From assembly GCA_035772405.1 (NCBI GenBank), contig JAYKKM010000504.1, positions 2,986,001 to 3,050,000 on the forward strand: a stretch of 64,000 bases of DNA, given 5' to 3'. This stretch comes from Chrysogorgia sp. JL179-B06 (taxonomy: Eukaryota; Cnidaria; Anthozoa; Scleralcyonacea; Chrysogorgiidae). Shown here piece by piece: positions 32,171 to 43,385 of the stretch (its first letter is position 1; every line of letters begins with the position of its first letter). The notes beneath the pieces are model-generated. The model ran no database searches, had not been told where the DNA came from, and saw nothing but the letters and a program-made list of their open reading frames with translations. The position numbers and the translations under genes are program-made.

Positions 32171-33137
32171 CGGCTACCACCACAGGTGGTAACCCGAGTA
32201 ATAACCCTTCACGTGCCTTTTGCTGCGCAAATTTGGTGCAACTATTTAATCATACAATAATGGTAATCTTTAGTGACAACTTTCAATCTGTTTGGAAATG
32301 TGCGCGACTTTATTTATGGTTAGCTTCTCAGCTGAGAACATAGCTGAGAAGCAATCTATTTTGTACAACAAATGTGTGACACCTTCATGACGTAATCGAT
32401 TACGCGGTGCTCTGGTAGAATCAAGAATAAATATGTATTTTTTATATCATCCAGAGCGCGTGTATATGAACTTTATACTGTTATCAGGAATCACTGAGGA
32501 TTAATTAATGAGGATTAATTACATGCAATATGTGATTATCAGACTGAGTGTCGGTGATAGATGCTACTGCGCAAGAATGCATCTGCGTTCTGTTGGATAT
32601 TGCGGGCCCTATTGAAATTCTTGTAGGTCCATCGCGCTATTCTTGGCTTATAGGCTCAATACTGGAGCAAAGATGCTTCCAAACAGTGATATTTTCATTA
32701 ATAATTCGCTCTGTTGAACTTTAAAGTTGTCCTCCATTGTGCAAATGGTCTATTTCGATTTCGGGCTATTTGCTTAACGGATTTCTAATCATATCTTCTT
32801 CCAGGCTAGAGCAACAAATATTTCTGTGGTTACCCATTTGTAATGTTACTGGTTAAGTAAGATATATAATCTGTTTTTGGATTCACAATTAAATTATCAA
32901 CATGCATTGTCTGTTGACAATTGACTGCAGCACTGTTGCAACTTTTAAACTACTATAATGAAGGCAAGTTTAAAATTTTTGATTCTCACTCAAGAGATTT
33001 ATATGGCATTCCACACCCATTGTTATCGGGTAACTCAGGTAACATTATTACAGGGTAATTCAGTTAGCAAATTCTGAGATAACTTCATACTTATTGAAAC
33101 GCAAGCCGATCAAAATGAATCTGCTGAAAGCGCTGAC
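32171..33137. other. Non-coding spacer
   Basis: No gene is visible. A small palindrome, GCTTCTCAGCTGAGAA with AGCTGAGAAGC repeated, lies at 32325-32352. Confidence 0.4.
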
Positions 33138-33225
33138 TGGATATTCAACCACAATCTGGATATTCGACCAAAATCTGGATATTCAACCAAAATCTGGATA
33201 TTCAACCAAAATCTAATCGAGCAAA
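33138..33225 (+). repeat. 19-bp tandem repeat
   Basis: Four to five copies of CCAAAATCTGGATATTCAA with minor changes. The short minus ORF over it merely translates the repeat. Confidence 0.85.
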
Positions 33226-34052
33226 ATTTGAACATACAACCAAAATCTGGACAGTGTTTGGACACAGATATTCTGTAAAGTAATTGAAATGTAGCCATAG
33301 TAGCCTCGATAATATATAATACGCTGTTATCTCAATAACATATTTATTTACAATAATCGTGCTTCTATTTTTGTTTCATATTTTAAGCTGCATTGTTCAT
33401 GGTCTCATGTCATCAGACACATGTACGCGTTGCGTACCCATTTTTATTCTACGTTTACGCTTTCCGCACAGAAAATCAATCGCCACGATCCGCAACAAAC
33501 CATAGTTAATATAATTTACTCACATAACTAAGTTTCTTATTACGTACAACAGCACACCGCCACAAAATATGATATTTTCTTAAGCCCCGCCCAGTTTGTC
33601 CTGGTCCGTGGTCGTGCGGGTACAATGTGGTCACAAATTCAGCATTAATATTCAGTTTTGGCGCGAACATTTGCCCTTAGCTTAGATACGAAATTTTGAT
33701 CCACCAAATCTCTATAACTACATCTTTCAGTTTCAGCAGACCAAAATGTTAAAATCGAAAGAATTCACTTTAGCCTCCAGTACCATACACGGAAGTAGAA
33801 AGAGGAGACATGTAACTTTATCGTGGCATATATCCTCGTAATCTTGACATTCCAACGTTCAGTCGCGCCGTTGTTTTTAGCTCACAGCCAGCGGCGGCGA
33901 GATCATTTCATATATTGTTTGGTACTGTTTATCGAATTTTCATTAATCACCATCCGTCCAAGCCCTTGGTTTTGTCTTGTAAAACTTACTGAAACGCATT
34001 GAACCAGGTAAGATTTATGATATCGGTATCTAATCTAGACATACTAAGATTC
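33226..34052. other. Non-coding spacer
   Basis: No gene or named repeat recognised. Confidence 0.4.
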
Positions 34053-34165
34053 CCCCTTTTAAAGATTCTGGCTATTAAAGATTAATATTCCGGCTTTTAA
34101 AGATTCCGGCGTTTACATATTCCGGCTTTTAAAGATTCCAGCTTTTAAAGTTCCGTTCCGTTCTT
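34053..34165 (+). repeat. Imperfect tandem repeat, CTTTTAAAGATTCCGG unit
   Basis: Five or so degenerate units of about 20 bp, running into CCGTTC-rich short repeats. Confidence 0.75.
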
Positions 34166-34345
34166 CGTTCCGTTCCACGATTCCCCGTTCCTGGTTTTAA
34201 TGACAGCCATATATAGCGTGACGTGTAAGTGTGTGTGTGATTCTGGTCGTGACAAGGAGATGTGATGCAGCTAACACAGCTATCGATCTTGGGAATAGTG
34301 TTTAGCGAAATCGTGTTTCCAACAACACATATAAAGTCAAATGTA

Positions 34346-34346
34346 T

Positions 34347-34382
<36 letters not shown>

Positions 34383-34386
34383 TACG
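34346..34386 (+). repeat. TA microsatellite
   Basis: AT dinucleotide array with two TG/CG interruptions. A second array (34576-34627) lies on the other side of the perfect palindrome. Confidence 0.9.
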
Positions 34387-34451
34387 TGTAGGTTTTGGTC
34401 TACGAAATGCAAAGAGTGCTCAACAACATATAGTTAGAGCAAATAATAGAT

Positions 34452-34571
34452 TTTTTCGCTTACCTCAAAACTGGTCTGCTACAACTTGTTTCATCTGTAA
34501 AAGAATCTTCAGGCCTGAAGATTCTTTTACAGATGAAACAAGTTGTAGCAGACCAGTTTTGAGGTAAGCGA

Positions 34572-34575
<4 letters not shown>
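34452..34575. repeat. Perfect 124-bp palindrome without spacer
   Basis: Both halves are exact reverse complements around the AGGCCT centre at 34511-34516, from TTTTTCGCTTACCTC to GAGGTAAGCGAAAAA. It is flanked by TA arrays. It could be a natural snap-back duplication or a cloning, amplification or assembly artefact. It lies inside a 101-residue ORF (34262-34567), which I do not regard as a gene. Confidence 0.95.
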
Positions 34576-34626
<51 letters not shown>

Positions 34627-35196
34627 ATTATCTTTTTTATTGAATTAATGATGTACTAGTTATGTTTATTATTACTTTTATGAACAATTATATACATATT
34701 ATGTTATTGTGAAGTAACGGAGGACTGACTTGTAAAAGCCCATTTGGGGTTTATCTGGTCCTCCTTGTAACAATTATTAATATGAAATTGTATATGTGAA
34801 TTTGAATAAATGATACAAGACATAAAAAAAATAAGTAACTCAATCAGACATAGTTTGACACTAGTCTACTCTGGCTTAAAAAGATCATCAGGAGTGATCG
34901 GCGTTGTAAGGTTAGGATCCTTATTTATACCCTCATATAGAACCACCGTCATTGCGATTCAATGTGGCGTGAGCGCTATTGATATGCCAATATATCCATC
35001 TTTAGCGCTTGAGCTTTCGGATTAGCGTGCTTGCTTGTGACGTCAATCAAGCAAGTGCTAGAATTTGAGACGAACACATTGCGGTCACACTACAAAAAAT
35101 GCTGCTTGCTTGTTTAAGATCGTTGACAGATAACCTGTTAATAAGGATTACAATTTGGCGCAAAATGTACAATTTGTAAATATTTCATAACAGTTC
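34576..35196. other. TA array and non-coding spacer
   Basis: 34576-34627 is TA then TGTG. The remainder has no recognised gene. Confidence 0.5.
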
Positions 35197-36010
35197 ATGA
35201 CGATGGAGAACGTTTCCTTGCTCTTGTTTTATTTCATTAATCATGTATCAACGTATGCGCTGTTCTATCAGGCGCAGAGCAATCACTCGCAGAAAGAGAC
35301 GAATGTTCCTTATCCTATACACCGTATCAAACAAAACTTGCTATTTTTACAAAGCATTCAAACGGCAACATTAACACTTCTTGTTGCGGCTGCCAGGATA
35401 GTTCACCCAAGACTAGAGCGGGAGTATTGGGCACCTCCCAGACGAAGACTTGGCCGGTGGTTCGAGCTCATCCTTCAAGACGATCGTCAGTCCCGTTATT
35501 GGAAAGAGCATTTTCGTATGCACAAGGATACCTTCTTGCGACTAGTGAGTAGTGAATCTCGTAGCCCCATAGATATCCAAGAGAGACACGTTTTTTCGAG
35601 ATGCCATCTCCCCCACCTAAACGAGTGGCAATTGCTTTGTGGCGTTTGGCAGGAGGTGGAAGTTTTCGGGACATCACTACCCACTTCGATGTCGGAAAAG
35701 TCAACGTGCGTTACAATAACGAAAGAATTTTCGACAATGAATTATATAAAATTTCCTCAGTCAGATCGTCTTGATAGCACTGTATCAAGATGAATGCATT
35801 AATTCCACAAACAGTTGGAGAAATCGATGCCACACACATCGGAATTATTGCACCTGAGGAACCGTTCGATTATTTTGACCGGCATCATCGTTATAGAATA
35901 TAGCGTTATTATGCAGGCTGTAGTTGGAGAGAATGTTCTTAGACACTGCTATTGGTTATCCCGTGTTAATACCACTGTTGTAAAGAGCGAATTACCAAAC
36001 ATCTACTTCG
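35197..36010 (+). pseudogene. HARBI1-like (PIF/Harbinger) transposase relic
   Basis: The open piece 35197-35793 carries the N-terminal part of a Harbinger nuclease: YWAPPRRRLGRWFELILQD and FRMHKDTFLRLV. Frame changes are needed to follow it: ALWRLAGGGSFRDITTHFDV at 35635-35690, then VGEIDATHIGIIAPEEPFDY at 35814-35876, which corresponds to the first catalytic aspartate region of the DDE nuclease. At least two frameshifts and a stop (after HRYRI) make it dead. No terminal inverted repeats were recognised around it. Confidence 0.75.
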
Positions 36011-36066
36011 CAAAAAGCATGTAGTTTTTCTTTGAAGCAGTTAATGTTTTTGTTCCCAGGTGTAAA

Positions 36067-37144
36067 ATCAGACACTCTCAGCGTGCGCCATGGACTTGCC
36101 CATAAAAAAGAAAAAGACCTTTTGGAACAACAAAGTGCGCCGCTCTAAAGACCCCGCTGTTTTCGAGGAGTTTAGGAAATTACGTCAGCGAATTTAAAAA
36201 CTGGATCCGAGCTAACCGTAAAGCCTATTTCAAACGGATAGCTTCATGCTAAGCGATCTTATCCCGATACAATGTTATTGGAAACTAACACCGAAGTCAC
36301 ATCTGACCGGATAAAGCTAATGCCTTCTCCGATCATTTCCGGTCTATTTTTACAGACCATTCGCTCTGCTCCTTTCCTGTGTCTAACTACTTGGTGGACC
36401 AGCCTTCGTTGTCCGAAATTGTTGTGGAGTTAAATGTTAACAAAGCGACTGGTCCCGACGAAATGCCGGCTAAGCTGATTGTCGAATGTGCCGAAGTTAT
36501 TGCCAGTTCCGTATGCGACCTTTTCAATCTGTCTTTATCGTCTGGTAAATTATTTTCAGAATGGAAAGATGCTAACCTAATACCACTCTTCAAGAAAGGA
36601 AAACGAACATTTTTCACCAACTACCGTGGCATATCATTACTACCTATATTGTCTAAGGTGTTGGAGAGGTGTGTCGCGCGTCGGATGGTGTCGTTTACGC
36701 AGGATCGTATCTTCCACCTTCAACATAGTTTTCGTAACGGTCTTTCCTGCACAACTCAGCTTCTTGCCGTTCTTCACGAAATAGGGAAGGCTCTTGATAA
36801 TGGGGATGAAATCGATATTGTATATCTTGATCTTACTCGTGCATTTGATAATGTCTGTCACGTTCACCTCCTACAGAAACTGCACCTTTACGGAATTACT
36901 GGTCCTCTGTTTGACTGGCTATCTGACTACCTCTCCTGTCGTCGTCAGCGTGTCATTGTCAACGGCACATCTAGCCCAAGTCTGTTCTGGCGTCCCTCAG
37001 GGTTCAGTGCTCTGCCCCATTCTATTCATTTTATATATAAATTATCTCCCTGACAGCGTTTCCTTCTCCCGTATTGCCATATTTGCCGATGACACTAAAT
37101 GTTTGCAAACCATTAAAACTACTGGTGCTGTCAATCGACTCTTT
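36067..37144 (+). pseudogene. LINE reverse transcriptase, truncated after the active site
   Basis: Plus strand. A linker part (FWNNKVRRSKDPAVFEEFRK near 36120) has stops. RT open piece 36379-37053: VNKATGPDEMPAKLI, PLFKKGKRTFFTNYRGISLL, IVYLDLTRAFDNVCH. The frame then shifts near 36995 to PQGSVLCPILFILYINYLPD and IFADDTKCLQT. Just past FADD it ends at 37144, where PLE-related repeat sequence begins. Confidence 0.8.
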
Positions 37145-37490
37145 GTGTAATATATGGGTGGGTAATGAGACCTACACCGGTGTTGAATATTGTAAATAGT
37201 TGGCAAACAGTATTTTGAGCATGACGGATACCAAAACAATTATATCACATGGATAACACTGATGATTGACATGGACAATGTGTAAGTGAAAATGGAGTCG
37301 TGGCTGGTGGTGTCGAAGGGCGGTGGTGGTGATGGTGTGTTTGCGAGTGGAGCAATTGGATGTTTGAATAGAAACGCATGTATTTGTGGTTGTTCGTATA
37401 AGGCAACCCTCGACGAATTTCGACCTAAGACAGGATTTTTAAGGGGTTTGGGTGTGAGTGCAAATATGTTATAAGTATTGGTTATGGATC
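37145..37490 (-). mobile_element. Penelope-like pseudo-LTR, minus orientation, copy 1
   Basis: Forms an inverted pair with 37545-37800: GGTGTTGAATATTGTAAATA, TATCACATGGATAACACTGA and TTGGATGTTTGAATAGAAAC reappear reverse-complemented. Its layout (CCACCGG-like start, hammerhead remnant near 37413-37436, then TTTTTAAGGGGTTTGGG) parallels 41160-41490. Inverted, partly duplicated pseudo-LTRs are characteristic of Penelope-like elements. Confidence 0.6.
37413..37436 (-). ncRNA. Degenerate hammerhead ribozyme
   Basis: The minus strand keeps the 3' half of the motif (GGTCGAAATTCGTCGAGGGTT) but the CTGATGA part is replaced by CCTGTCTT, so it should not cleave. Compare the intact motif at 41424-41466. 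Confidence 0.5.
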
Positions 37491-37544
37491 AGGATCTGAA
37501 TACCTGACCTTTAAACGTTTATTTTGTTATTATTGTTTCACTTT

Positions 37545-37800
37545 ACAAAACACAAATACATGCGTTTCTATTCAAACATCCAATTGCTCCACTCACAAAC
37601 ACACCATCACCGCCCTTCGACTCCACCAGCCACGACTCCATTTTCACTTACACATTGTCCATGTCAATCATCAGTGTCATCCATGTGATATAATTGTTTT
37701 GCTATCCGTCATGCTCAAAATACTGTTTGCCAACTATTTACAATATTCAACACCGGTGTAGGTCTCATTACCCACCCATATATTACACAAAATTTCAGAT
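37545..37800 (+). mobile_element. Penelope-like pseudo-LTR, plus orientation, partial
   Basis: Reverse-complement partner of 37141-37396. The arms are about 250 bp with about 150 bp between them. It lacks the hammerhead end, which lies in the spacer side of copy 1. Confidence 0.6.
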
Positions 37801-38512
37801 ACTTTGTGGCGAACGGAATCGAGCTGAACAATGCTCCCTACACCGTCGTAGTTGTTATCTCTCCATCAACACTTTGCAGACACCGCACATTCCTTACATA
37901 CCCACTTAACATACATTCTCCTATACACACATTCCCACAACACGTACCCCTAGGGCGAGCGTTTCGCCGGGATGTCCGGGCACGAGAGGACAGTGGATGG
38001 GGCCCGAGACCGTTCACGGAGTACTTTTATGTGTTGTCTTCGAGTGTTTGGGTGTCCCGGTTGGACGCAAGCCTAGTTGTTCAAATACACTCTTTACAAT
38101 CTACTTGCATTTGGGTATATCATTAGTTATCTACCTCAAATACAGTTGTTGACATACGAGTATTTACCACTAATCCCATATCAGTCTCCTTATCACAAAT
38201 AGCCTGCGTGAACTGCGGTTTGGGCGGGGGCACCTGTCTGTTCGCATATCTCCTGGCCTTGTTATCTAGCCACGTGTGTCAGTCCTGCCACACATACAAT
38301 ACAGATTACTGCTTATCTCGTAGCTATACATATTTAAGTTATGAAGAATTACGAATTACAGTAGTCCGATCGAGCTAAGAGCAAATTTAACAGATATATA
38401 TATATATATATATATATATAGCAAAGTGAAAAGGTGGTAAACTGCCAAGAATTTAGTGACGAGATACTGACGAATATATTCAAAACACTGTCTACGCAGC
38501 ACTCTACTTTTT

Positions 38513-38544
<32 letters not shown>

Positions 38545-39159
38545 ACAGACTAACATATAATATAGACATAATTCGGCATTCAAGATAGGACATTCGCTCT
38601 GTACATACCAGACTGCCGCTTCTCCCAAATGCTGTTGTTGCAGCTAATATAGTGTCGATCGACACAGTGATGACACGGAACATTCACAGCAGCGCTTATA
38701 GGTTCATGTCACCCATTAGCCATTTTTCAAATGATCTAATTTACCCTTCGCATTTTAACATTAATTAAATTAAAATCTGTTAAAATTAAAATCTAATTAA
38801 AATTAAAAACATTATAGTTAATATTTGTCATTAGTGAGAGATGCTTTTATAATGACTTCACGAATTACATCTCCTTTTCTATTTTTGACGAACATCGATC
38901 ACATTCGATAGATACAGTCCAATTATCCCCTAACTCACCCTACTAATAGCAGTTCAGTGCGGTTGGCCGTTTTCCGTCTGGGGACTGCGCGCTGGCTATA
39001 TATTTTATATATTTTATATATTTTATACGTTTTGTTATTGTTTGTTTTATTGGTTTATCACTCATTTATTAAAATGAATCTTACTCTTAGATATTTATAC
39101 AATTAGTTTTGGATAAATAATACTTTCAATTATGTTCATATTTCTAACAACAAATCAAC
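37801..39159. other. Penelope-like element 5' region, non-coding
   Basis: I see no gene. TA arrays lie at 38394-38420 and 38513-38543, and a thrice-repeated TATATATTTTA block at 38996-39028. This probably belongs to the PLE whose ORF starts near 39160. Confidence 0.4.
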
Positions 39160-40230
39160 AATGACGACGGAACTAACCAACTAATTGACACTGTAAGAAC
39201 ACTTGATACAACTAACAACAACAACAACGACAACGAACCAACTAACCAACTGATTGATACTGCAATGCAGGACGAACCTAGTCACGAAGCAGTATCAACA
39301 TACGAACACATGCCGGAGGAAGTCATATCCGAACTCCTAAACTCCGACATGGAATACGACACCGACGAACCTGACGCACTTTTGGAAAACGAATTACTGA
39401 ATCTCGACGCCGACACTAACACCAACAATCTAAGCAATAATTCTAACCGATCAAGTGGCCTTGAAGGACTAACCCAAATCACACCCCAAGTAATAAGACT
39501 ACCTAACACTAACACTAACACTAACACTAACACTAACACTAACACTAACACTAACGAGCACACAGAACATGATCCCATTAACCCATCTGACATAAAGAAT
39601 ATTATTGACAACATTCCTAGAGAACTTTACAGCACCTTCCAGATACTCAACACGCAACGGTATAATCTCAATAAAACTAATTCTTCTATTCACAAACTAG
39701 TCGAACACAAAACTAACAACACAACCACATGGTATCAAGCCTAAAATAGAATGTCGAGTCAAGTTACCCAGTGACCTCAATGAGCAATGGGATAAGGTGT
39801 TAACTGACACATCCAACGCTCTCCTAGACATTTTACTTGAGTTCAACACGCGCAATAAAACTAACACTATAACTAGGATGGAATCATTAGAACAACACCT
39901 ACACGCAAACTCCAACACTAGCACACTCGCTACAAACATCATAAGAGTCACTAATCACATAGGGGACAAATATACAAAACAGAAAGTCAAACTGATAAAG
40001 AAAATTAAACCTATTAACAAGCGCCGCAAACGTACTAACACCACATCACACCACACAAACACCAACACACGTGCCACAATAAACCCACACAATCAAACTC
40101 CACCTCATAACATTGTAACCACACAATCTAAATCTACACCTATTATAGTATCCACTCCACTAACCCGAAAACTATCCAGCAACACTAATAATAGTACTAA
40201 CATAATTTTAACAATCCACCCAGAATAAAA
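39160..40230 (+). pseudogene. Penelope-like element, N-terminal region
   Basis: Two open pieces (39265-39744 and 39797-40228) join after a frameshift near 39730. The first is Asp/Glu/Asn/Thr-rich with a TNTNTN run from an AACACT hexamer array at 39507-39554. The second begins GIKPKIECRVKLPSDLNEQW, resembling the region upstream of the RT in Penelope-like proteins. It then becomes basic (KLIKKIKPINKRRKRT) and Thr/Asn/His-rich. The assignment rests on position relative to the PLE RT blocks downstream. Confidence 0.6.
39507..39554 (+). repeat. AACACT hexamer array within an ORF
   Basis: About eight units of CTAACA/AACACT encode alternating Thr-Asn. It is not the canonical TTAGGG telomere repeat. 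Confidence 0.9.
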
Positions 40231-40639
40231 TCACCTATATTACGTGTTCCAATACAGCAACCTTCTCCACACGCCACACTACACACACATCCTCCACTAC
40301 GAGTTCCTGTTCATACACCACCACGCACACAAGCCTTTCCACTAAACAATGCCTCTTTTCCAGTACCACACCATCCACACACATCAATTCCCAATCGTCC
40401 TATAACACCCGGACACCAACCTAGATACCTCAATCTCCCATCACAAAATACACACTATAATACACACCAAAATGTTCTCAGGCACACACACCTTCCAAGT
40501 TATTTCAAACACAAATAACAGCTATACAAACCCAAATAACCCCACTTAGCAAACGTAAACTACGCCAACACCTTAACACTAATTTTCACTAATTTGAAAC
40601 AACAACAATTTTCGTCACAAGAACAAGAGTAGAATCTAT

Positions 40640-41145
40640 ACCGATATTCACAACCAACACGTTAACAACAGCGTAGTCAATCTCTCTAAAACACCACTTC
40701 CTAATGTCACTACTAAAATACTATCTAAAGGACTCAAATACGTCACTACACCTAAACCCACTAACAAAAGCACTATAGATATATATGTAGATATATCTAC
40801 AAGGAGTGTGAACAACACACCTAACCATCCGTTTAAATTAAGAAACAACTTCACACCTGCACCAGATAATGAAAACCTCATAGAATATATATCAAACATA
40901 TACCAGGAACTCACACACATCAGACTAATCACGCCTCTCAACACAAAAACTACTCGAGGGAGGAGATGGCCTCACTAATAGATCTGCAAAATAACAATGA
41001 ATTAATTGTAAAACCAGCAGACAAAGGTGGGGCCATTGTCATTTGGCCACGGCGAAGCCTCCAAACAACTCAGTAACACAATGCACTACCAACACGTCAC
41101 TACTAATCCTCTTCCTAATCTAATAACAAAAATTCAGTCTTAATT
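40640..41145 (+). pseudogene. Penelope-like element, pre-RT region with DKGGAIVI motif
   Basis: Broken plus frames read LPNVTTKILSKGLKYVTTP, NNTPNHPFKLRNNFTPAPDN, LIEYISNIYQELTHIRLITP, and NNELIVKPADKGGAIVIWP near 40990-41045. The KPADKGGAIVI block is a hallmark just ahead of the Penelope RT. It ends near 41145, where pseudo-LTR-like sequence follows. Confidence 0.7.
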
Positions 41146-41149
41146 TAAA

Positions 41150-41657
41150 ATTAATGACACATTTCAATCTGGACACATTGTGTTTTGTATAAAAAATAGG
41201 TAGTTAGACCTCCACCGGCGTTGTATTACCAACACGGTTGTAGTGTAGTAAACATGAATAACACAGTAGGAACAAAAAGAAAAACTGATTGAATACGAGA
41301 TAAGTGTTATGCAATATGGTGGTTGGTGGCTGAAAAAAAAATGGGTGCGGTTTGTGTTGCATGAGAGAAAAAGAATTGCAGCGTAGAAGGATATTGTAGG
41401 TTCGTGTTTTTATATCGGGAGTAACCCTCGATGATTTTCGACCTTTTGGTCTTCATCAGGAGGGCTTTTTAGGGCTGGGAGTTGATGTTTTGATCGTTGG
41501 TATGAAGGAAGGAGTATTGGATGAATAAAAATCGAATGAAGTATATAATGATAAAGTAATTAGTCTTACTGAATGTCTTGTTCATTGGTAGTCCGTAAGA
41601 CCGTAACGTCCAGCCATCTCGATTACGATTTTGTTGGATTCCAAAGAAGGAGATTGC
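41150..41657 (-). mobile_element. Penelope-like pseudo-LTR with hammerhead, minus orientation
   Basis: Same layout as 37145-37490: ACCTCCACCGGCGTTG near 41208, long G-rich middle, hammerhead, then TTTTTAGGGCTGGGAG. It is interrupted at 41666 by a hAT element and resumes at about 43148-43380 (TGACGTCATGTT... and AT-rich end) before the PLE RT piece. Confidence 0.6.
41424..41466 (-). ncRNA. Hammerhead ribozyme motif
   Basis: The minus strand reads a CCCTC arm, the core CTGATGA (41459-41453), a GACC-AAAA-GGTC stem II hairpin, the core GAAA, a minimal stem III (AUCAU), the cleavage position after C at 41430, and the GAGGG arm that pairs with CCCTC. All invariant core bases are present. Hammerheads with a very short stem III are known in pseudo-LTRs of Penelope-like elements, which matches the context. 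The nearby PLE coding pieces lie on the opposite strand, so this pseudo-LTR is inverted relative to them. Confidence 0.8.
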
Positions 41658-41665
41658 AATAAAGC

Positions 41666-43139
41666 CAGTGGCGAAGCTAGCGGTCATGCTAGTCATGCTC
41701 AGCATGACTAAACATTTCCTGAAAATATATAGTTTTGTTTGCTTTTATTTACTTTATTTGAAATCTCTCCTTAGAACTTTGAAGTCGTGTGCATTTCGAA
41801 GAGAACAAGCAATAATCCATCCGTCTTCATTCCCAGGCTCTTTTGTTCAGCCTGGCCCCGGCCCAAGTCATGCTCTTTGTGAATAGCATGACCAGCTATA
41901 TGAACAGTCATGCTTATTCTCGAAATATGATTGGTTGACGGCACTTGACGCATGCTCAGTTTGCCTATTTTAGACAAGCTAGTCATGCTATTTTGGATGA
42001 GCATGACCATAGCCTGATAGCCCAAAATATTAGCTTTCCGCCTTACCAACTATGGCCTGACTGCACAGTGCGTCTGTTTAAGGAGATCCTTGATTTATCA
42101 TAGCATCAACGAGCTCTGATTCTGTCCAAACAGTCCTTGTTTGTGAACTGCTTAGAAAACCGTTTTCGGTTCGAAACATCAACGAGAAAAATCTTCTTGT
42201 TGGACAGCGACCAATGCCGGTTCTTGGCCATTCGTCTTTCTTTCGTTTTATTGGCAATGAATCGCAGTTGAAAATGTTTACCGAGAATTGTAAACCGGCA
42301 AACCATTGCAAAGATTCTCTCCAAAGATTCTCTCCAATATGACTAGATGACAGAAGCACGCATGAAGACAGAATGGACAGCATGAAGACGAAGGACAGGA
42401 AAATATTATTATGCTGTGTTGACATTTATCCGTGAGACTCCGTAATATTAATTATTATGAAACGTTGTTTTTGTCTGATTTAAATAAATTCTATATCGAA
42501 ATGATCACTTGAATCTGGCGAATCGAACGCTGTATGTTTCGTCTACTTAAAATATGAATATCAGATGTTATATGAGAAAATGCGTTAAGCGTAAAGTACC
42601 CAAACCTCGTCTTTAAATTAAAATCAAAGGACGTGGCTTCAACATCTATTCGACGTTTACCCGGTGATTCAATGCTTTTATGTCCATTAAAGCGATATAA
42701 TTTCGTAAAAGATATGTTTCGTATACCTTGCCGTTGATTTTTATAAACGTTTTGTCACACGAAGACCTTCAATCGAACAGATATTAGAAAAAATAGTATT
42801 GCCGTGTTTACTGTTTACATTAAAATTTGCGTGTCAGGCGTTATGCATTGGGAGGGCTGAGGGCGGGCTAGCCTGCGCGCGACGGCTGATTTTTCTTTGC
42901 ATTAGTTCGTAGGCATGCTGATGCGCTCTGATATAGAGAAACGGTCCAAAATATGAAATTTTATAAACCTTTGAGCTGAAAAATCACCGCTCAGAATGCA
43001 GGAAATGCCATTTACGGGAATCTATATTTTAAAATTTTCCGGGGGGGCATGCCCCCGGACCCCTCTAGAAAGCCTCGCGCCTTCGGCGCTCGGATTATTA
43101 GTTAGCATGACCTCCCATTTGGGACCAGCTTCGCCACTG
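41666..43139. mobile_element. Non-autonomous hAT element, 1474 bp
   Basis: The terminal inverted repeats are CAGTGGCGAAGCT and AGCTTCGCCACTG. The flanks carry an exact 8-bp duplication, AATAAAGC (41658-41665 and 43140-43147), as expected for hAT transposition. The interior has no intact transposase. It contains 42240-42895, which is shared with 1005-1660. The subterminal CAGAATGCAGGAAATG...CGCCTTCGGCGC block is shared with the shorter hAT at 51758-52244. Confidence 0.9.
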
Positions 43140-43385
43140 AATAAAGCAATTTGCAAGTGAAAGACTGGGTAGTTATGTGGGTCTTGTATTTATAGCAATT
43201 GGTTGGGTTACGTTGTTGTGACGTCATGTTAAAAAGGGTGTGACATGCAAGTGGGTTTGAAGTGATTTGTGCTTGTCATAGTAAGAAGGCCACACATATA
43301 AATATATGTATATATAAATTGAATTCTATTTAATTATTTGGTTAACATAATGGTTTCTATTTAATTTTTAAGATATTTATAAATT

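Noticed and set aside
34262..34567. 101-residue ORF with possible CFICK zinc-like motif
   Set aside because: Half of it is a TA array and the rest is a perfect palindrome, so the same peptide appears on both strands; no gene evidence.
39282..39614. Minus ORF rich in VLVLVL
   Set aside because: It is the AACACT hexamer array read backwards.
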